From assembly GCF_020884795.1 (NCBI RefSeq), contig NZ_BBZF01000019.1:45673-109672 (forward strand): a stretch of DNA of 64,000 nt, in the 5' to 3' direction. The notes beneath the pieces were generated by a model. That model was given only the letters and a program-made list of their open reading frames with translations, was not told the origin of the DNA and did no database searches. This document shows, one piece after another, positions 61,669-64,000 of the stretch. Positions within the stretch are counted from its first letter, which is position 1. Each line of letters opens with the position of its first letter. This DNA is from Micromonospora okii. GTDB taxonomy: Bacteria > Actinomycetota > Actinomycetes > Mycobacteriales > Micromonosporaceae. Position numbers and translations under genes: made by a program.

Positions 61669-62292
61669 GTGGGCGACGACGAGCGGGAACTGGTCCGGCG
61701 GGGGTACGACGCCCTGTCGTACCACTACCGCCGCGACGACGCCGACGACGGCCGGTACGGCCCCTGGCTGGCCGAGCTGCACCAGCGCCTGCCGGCCGGC
61801 GCCGCCGTCCTCGACCTCGGCTGCGGTTGCGGCGTGCCGGTCGCCCGCTTCCTCGCCCGCGCCGGTCACCGCGTCACCGGCGTCGACATCAGCGACGTGC
61901 AGGTCGCGCGGGCCCGCCGGTTGGTGCCCGACGGCACCTTCCTGCGCGCCGACGCCGCCACGCTCGACCTGCCGCCGGCCTCGTTCGACGCGGTCGTCTG
62001 CCTCTACGCCCTCATCCACCTGCCTTTGGCCGACCAGCCCGGCCTCGTCGACCGGATCGCCACCTGGCTGCGCCCCGGCGGTTGGCTGCTGGCGACCGTC
62101 GGCCACGACGCCTGGACCGGCACGCAGGACAACTGGCTCGGCGGCCCGGCCACCATGTGGTGGAGTCAGGCGGACGCCGCCACCTACCGGCTCTGGCTGG
62201 AGCGGGCGGGGCTGGCGACGACCGCCGAGCAGTTCGTGCCGGAGGGGAGCAGCGGGCACACCCTCGTGTGGTCGCGGCGGCCACCGGGCTGA
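61669..62292 (+). CDS. SAM-dependent methyltransferase, class I
   Basis: About 207 aa. VLDLGCGCGVPVARFLARAGHRVTGVDIS is the SAM-binding motif I/II, FDAVVCLYALIHL is motif III, and LRPGGWLLAT follows. The fold is complete, but the substrate is unknown. GTG 61669 is chosen: TAGTGT eight bases upstream may be the -10 box of a leaderless mRNA; GTG 61657 is possible. Convergent with the sigma-factor operon. Confidence 0.85.
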   Translation: MGDDERELVRRGYDALSYHYRRDDADDGRYGPWLAELHQRLPAGAAVLDLGCGCGVPVARFLARAGHRVTGVDISDVQVARARRLVPDGTFLRADAATLDLPPASFDAVVCLYALIHLPLADQPGLVDRIATWLRPGGWLLATVGHDAWTGTQDNWLGGPATMWWSQADAATYRLWLERAGLATTAEQFVPEGSSGHTLVWSRRPPG

Positions 62293-62305
62293 CGGCCCGA
62301 CCGGG

Positions 62306-62770
62306 TCAGCCCAGGCTGACCCAGTCGGTGGCCACCGCGTACCCGTCCGCGCGGGCGGAGAGCCGGACCGGGCCCGCCGGGGGCGCGCCCAGCGAGAAGA
62401 AGCCCACCTCGTCGACCGGCGACTCGTCGTACGGGCCGGCGGTCGTCCGGGCGGTGACCCGCCCGCCCCGGGGCGGGGAGAGCTGGCCGACGATGCCGGC
62501 CTCGGTCACCTCGATCTCCAGCACCACCTGGCCGCTGCGGAACGACAGCGTCCGCGCCGGCCCGCCCGAGCGGGTCAGGCCGGCGGGCTCGGCGTCGCAC
62601 GCCGAGTCGAAGGTCAGCTCGGCGACGGCCAACTCGGCGTCCACCGTCCGCCAGGCGAACGCCGCCCGGGCGGCGGTCAGGAACTCCTCCGGCACCGGCC
62701 CGGCGTCCCACAGCGCCGCGCCCAGCTCCACCGTCAGGGCGTCGTCATCGGCCGGCGGCCACAGCGCCAT
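62306..62770 (-). CDS. Small protein of the subtilisin/sigma-factor operon
   Basis: 154 aa, likely a beta-sandwich (VVLEIEVTEAGIVGQLSPP, RVTARTTAGPYDESPVDEVGFF), preceded by a helical part AWRTVDAELAVAELTFD. I know similar small proteins next to ECF sigma factors with S8 peptidases or CHAT proteases in actinobacteria, where an anti-sigma or adaptor role is assumed. ATG 62770 overlaps the sigma gene by 26 bases. No enzyme motif seen. Confidence 0.6.
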   Translation of the reverse strand: MALWPPADDDALTVELGAALWDAGPVPEEFLTAARAAFAWRTVDAELAVAELTFDSACDAEPAGLTRSGGPARTLSFRSGQVVLEIEVTEAGIVGQLSPPRGGRVTARTTAGPYDESPVDEVGFFSLGAPPAGPVRLSARADGYAVATDWVSLG

Positions 62771-63377
62771 CGCGTTCACCCCCGTTCGTCTCGACGCCGC
62801 GGCGGGCCCCGAGGAACGGGGCGAGCGCCGGGCAGTTGCGCAGCCTGTGCAGGCAGCGGGCCTGGGTCGGGCCGATGCTGCCCAGCGGCATGCCCAGCCG
62901 CTCGCCGACCTCACGGTAGCTGACCGGCGGGTCGGCCGTCAGCAGCGCCAGCAGCTCCTGGCAGCGCGGCGGGAGCTGGGCGAACCCCTCCCGCAGCGCC
63001 TGCCGTCGCTCTGCCCGCAGCAGCGCCTCGTCCGGCGCGCCCGCCTCGGCCGGCAGCCCGTGGCGGGCGTCGAGCGTGTCGTCGTACGGGTCGACCGGCC
63101 GGCTGCGGCGGTCCAGCCGGGACAGCCGGTAGCACTCCCGCCGGGTCGTGGTGGCCAGCCAGGCGGCCAGCGCCTCCGGGTCGCGTATCTGGTCCAGCCG
63201 CTCCACCAGGCGCAGCCAGACGGTCTGGTTGACGTCGGCGGCGTCGGCGCGGCTCATCCCGTGGGCCCGGATCACGGCCGCCACCAGCGGGGCGTAGCGG
63301 CGCACCAGCTCGGCCCACGCCGACTCGTCCCCGGCCCCGGCTGCGGCGACCAGGGCCGTGGCGCTCCGGTCGGTCAT
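62745..63377 (-). CDS. ECF-type RNA polymerase sigma factor
   Basis: 210 aa. Region 2 (WAELVRRYAPLVAAVIRAHGMSRADAADVNQTVWLRL) and region 4 (LRE...LPPRCQELLALLTADPPVSYREVGERLGMPLGSIGPTQARCLHRL) are intact. No adjacent membrane anti-sigma factor; the overlapping small protein may take its place. It follows the S8 peptidase gene by 34 bp and belongs to the same operon. Confidence 0.9.
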   Translation of the reverse strand: MTDRSATALVAAAGAGDESAWAELVRRYAPLVAAVIRAHGMSRADAADVNQTVWLRLVERLDQIRDPEALAAWLATTTRRECYRLSRLDRRSRPVDPYDDTLDARHGLPAEAGAPDEALLRAERRQALREGFAQLPPRCQELLALLTADPPVSYREVGERLGMPLGSIGPTQARCLHRLRNCPALAPFLGARRGVETNGGERDGAVAAGR

Positions 63378-63411
63378 CGGCGCGCCGCCGCGCAGCGACC
63401 CGTCGCGTCGC

Positions 63412-64000
63412 TCACGGGACCAGCACGCCGTAGTCGGCGTGCCACCGGGGCGCGGCGAGCAGGGCCAGCCGCGCCCCGTCGGCGCTGAGGCCGCCGGCGG
63501 TCATCATGGCGGCGAGCCGGCCGGAGACGTGGGCGGTGGCGAACGAGCTGCCCGCCCAGGAGGCGAAGCCGTGGAAGACCCGGGTCGGCCGCGCCGGCAG
63601 CGGAAGCTGACCCACGACGTACGTGCTGTCGCGCTCGCCGACGGCGCACGCGTCGACCCACGCGCCGTAGCCGCTGTACGGCGCCGGCACCACCGCCGTG
63701 CCGGAGCGGCTCACGGCGGCCACGCCCAGCACCCGGCCCAGGGCGGCCGGCCACACGGGCCGGCTGGTTCCGGCGTTGCCGGCGGCGGCCACCACCGCGA
63801 TCTGTGCGGGCAGCGCGGCCACGGCGTTGACCAGGGGCAGCGGGGGCAGGTCGTCCTGGGTGAAGCCGCCCAGGGAGAGGTTGACGACCGACACCTGCGG
63901 GCTGAGCCGGCCGATCGCCGCCACCACGCTCGCCTCGTCGCCCACGCCGGTCGGGTTGAGCGCCTGCTCCGGGTCGACGTGTACGCCCGGTGCGGCCTGC
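63412..64000 (-). CDS. S8-family (subtilisin-like) peptidase, 5' end outside the window
   Basis: The C-terminal about 196 residues are visible. SVVNLSLGG, AAAGNAG (oxyanion Asn) and FASWAGSSFATAHVSG with the catalytic Ser identify a subtilisin; the Asp and His motifs must lie beyond 64000. The frame is open to the window edge, so a complete gene is likely. No C-terminal membrane anchor is present in this part. It is the first gene of an operon with a sigma factor and a small protein. Confidence 0.9.
   Translation of the reverse strand, partial: QAAPGVHVDPEQALNPTGVGDEASVVAAIGRLSPQVSVVNLSLGGFTQDDLPPLPLVNAVAALPAQIAVVAAAGNAGTSRPVWPAALGRVLGVAAVSRSGTAVVPAPYSGYGAWVDACAVGERDSTYVVGQLPLPARPTRVFHGFASWAGSSFATAHVSGRLAAMMTAGGLSADGARLALLAAPRWHADYGVLVP

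Overview
The window is very GC-rich actinobacterial DNA with tight operons, many GTG and TTG starts, an Lsr2 gene, ECF-sigma/subtilisin genes and secreted hydrolases. The best guess is a Micromonospora-like member of the Micromonosporaceae; this is inferred from composition and gene style, since no rRNA or other marker is present.

Positions 480-27638 look like a secondary-metabolite region. The left arm (480-13744) holds an adenylate-forming ligase, an Sfp-type phosphopantetheinyl transferase, two acyl carrier proteins, a ketosynthase whose usual first catalytic His is Asn, a short ketosynthase-like protein without an active-site Cys, a second ligase and a canonical FabF-like ketosynthase. 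It continues with a 4-hydroxymandelate synthase (HmaS), a phytanoyl-CoA-type Fe/2OG oxygenase, a DUF3050 (heme-oxygenase-fold) protein, a two-subunit thiamine-diphosphate E1 enzyme without an E2 partner, and a putative ATP-grasp ligase. Most of these genes overlap by 1-8 bases. The right arm (18248-27638) holds an MFS exporter and a third ligase on the minus strand, then an SGNH hydrolase, a P450, an alpha/beta hydrolase, an FMN 2-hydroxyacid oxidase (Hmo-like) and an HpgT-like aminotransferase. HmaS, Hmo and HpgT together form the known route to 4-hydroxyphenylglycine (Hpg), yet no NRPS module is present. I infer an NRPS-free pathway that joins an Hpg-type unit to a short acyl or polyketide unit using discrete A, ACP and KS proteins and perhaps the ATP-grasp ligase. 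Between the arms (13847-18183) sit genes that look unrelated: an SGNH hydrolase, a PH-like membrane protein, a TetR/FBP divergent pair with a clear operator palindrome, YidD and unknowns.

Positions 27707-33661 are ordinary chromosomal genes: a small DUF4177-like protein, glyA with a ZTP (pfl) riboswitch leader, a metallophosphoesterase, a hemerythrin, a HAD phosphatase, a secreted SurE-like protein and a GNAT. Positions 33664-34976 contain two broken IS copies in inverted orientation flanking a small Cys-rich gene, followed by a striking 23-bp perfect inverted repeat.

Positions 35363-46409 carry a secreted subtilisin, NnrD, a phosphoglycerate-mutase-like protein, a secreted X-Pro dipeptidyl-peptidase, an S-adenosyl methyltransferase and a branched-chain 2-oxoacid dehydrogenase operon (E1 alpha, E1 beta, E2) with a divergent Lrp/AsnC regulator. 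Positions 46856-64000 hold a beta-helix protein, an L,D-transpeptidase lipoprotein, a STAS protein, an FKBP, DoxX, a CBS-BON protein, a DICT/GGDEF-like protein, Lsr2, a NarL-type regulator, an N-terminally truncated Mn-catalase next to a putative metal exporter, and a DEAD-box helicase. The window ends in a three-gene subtilisin/ECF sigma/small protein operon whose first gene is cut by the window edge.
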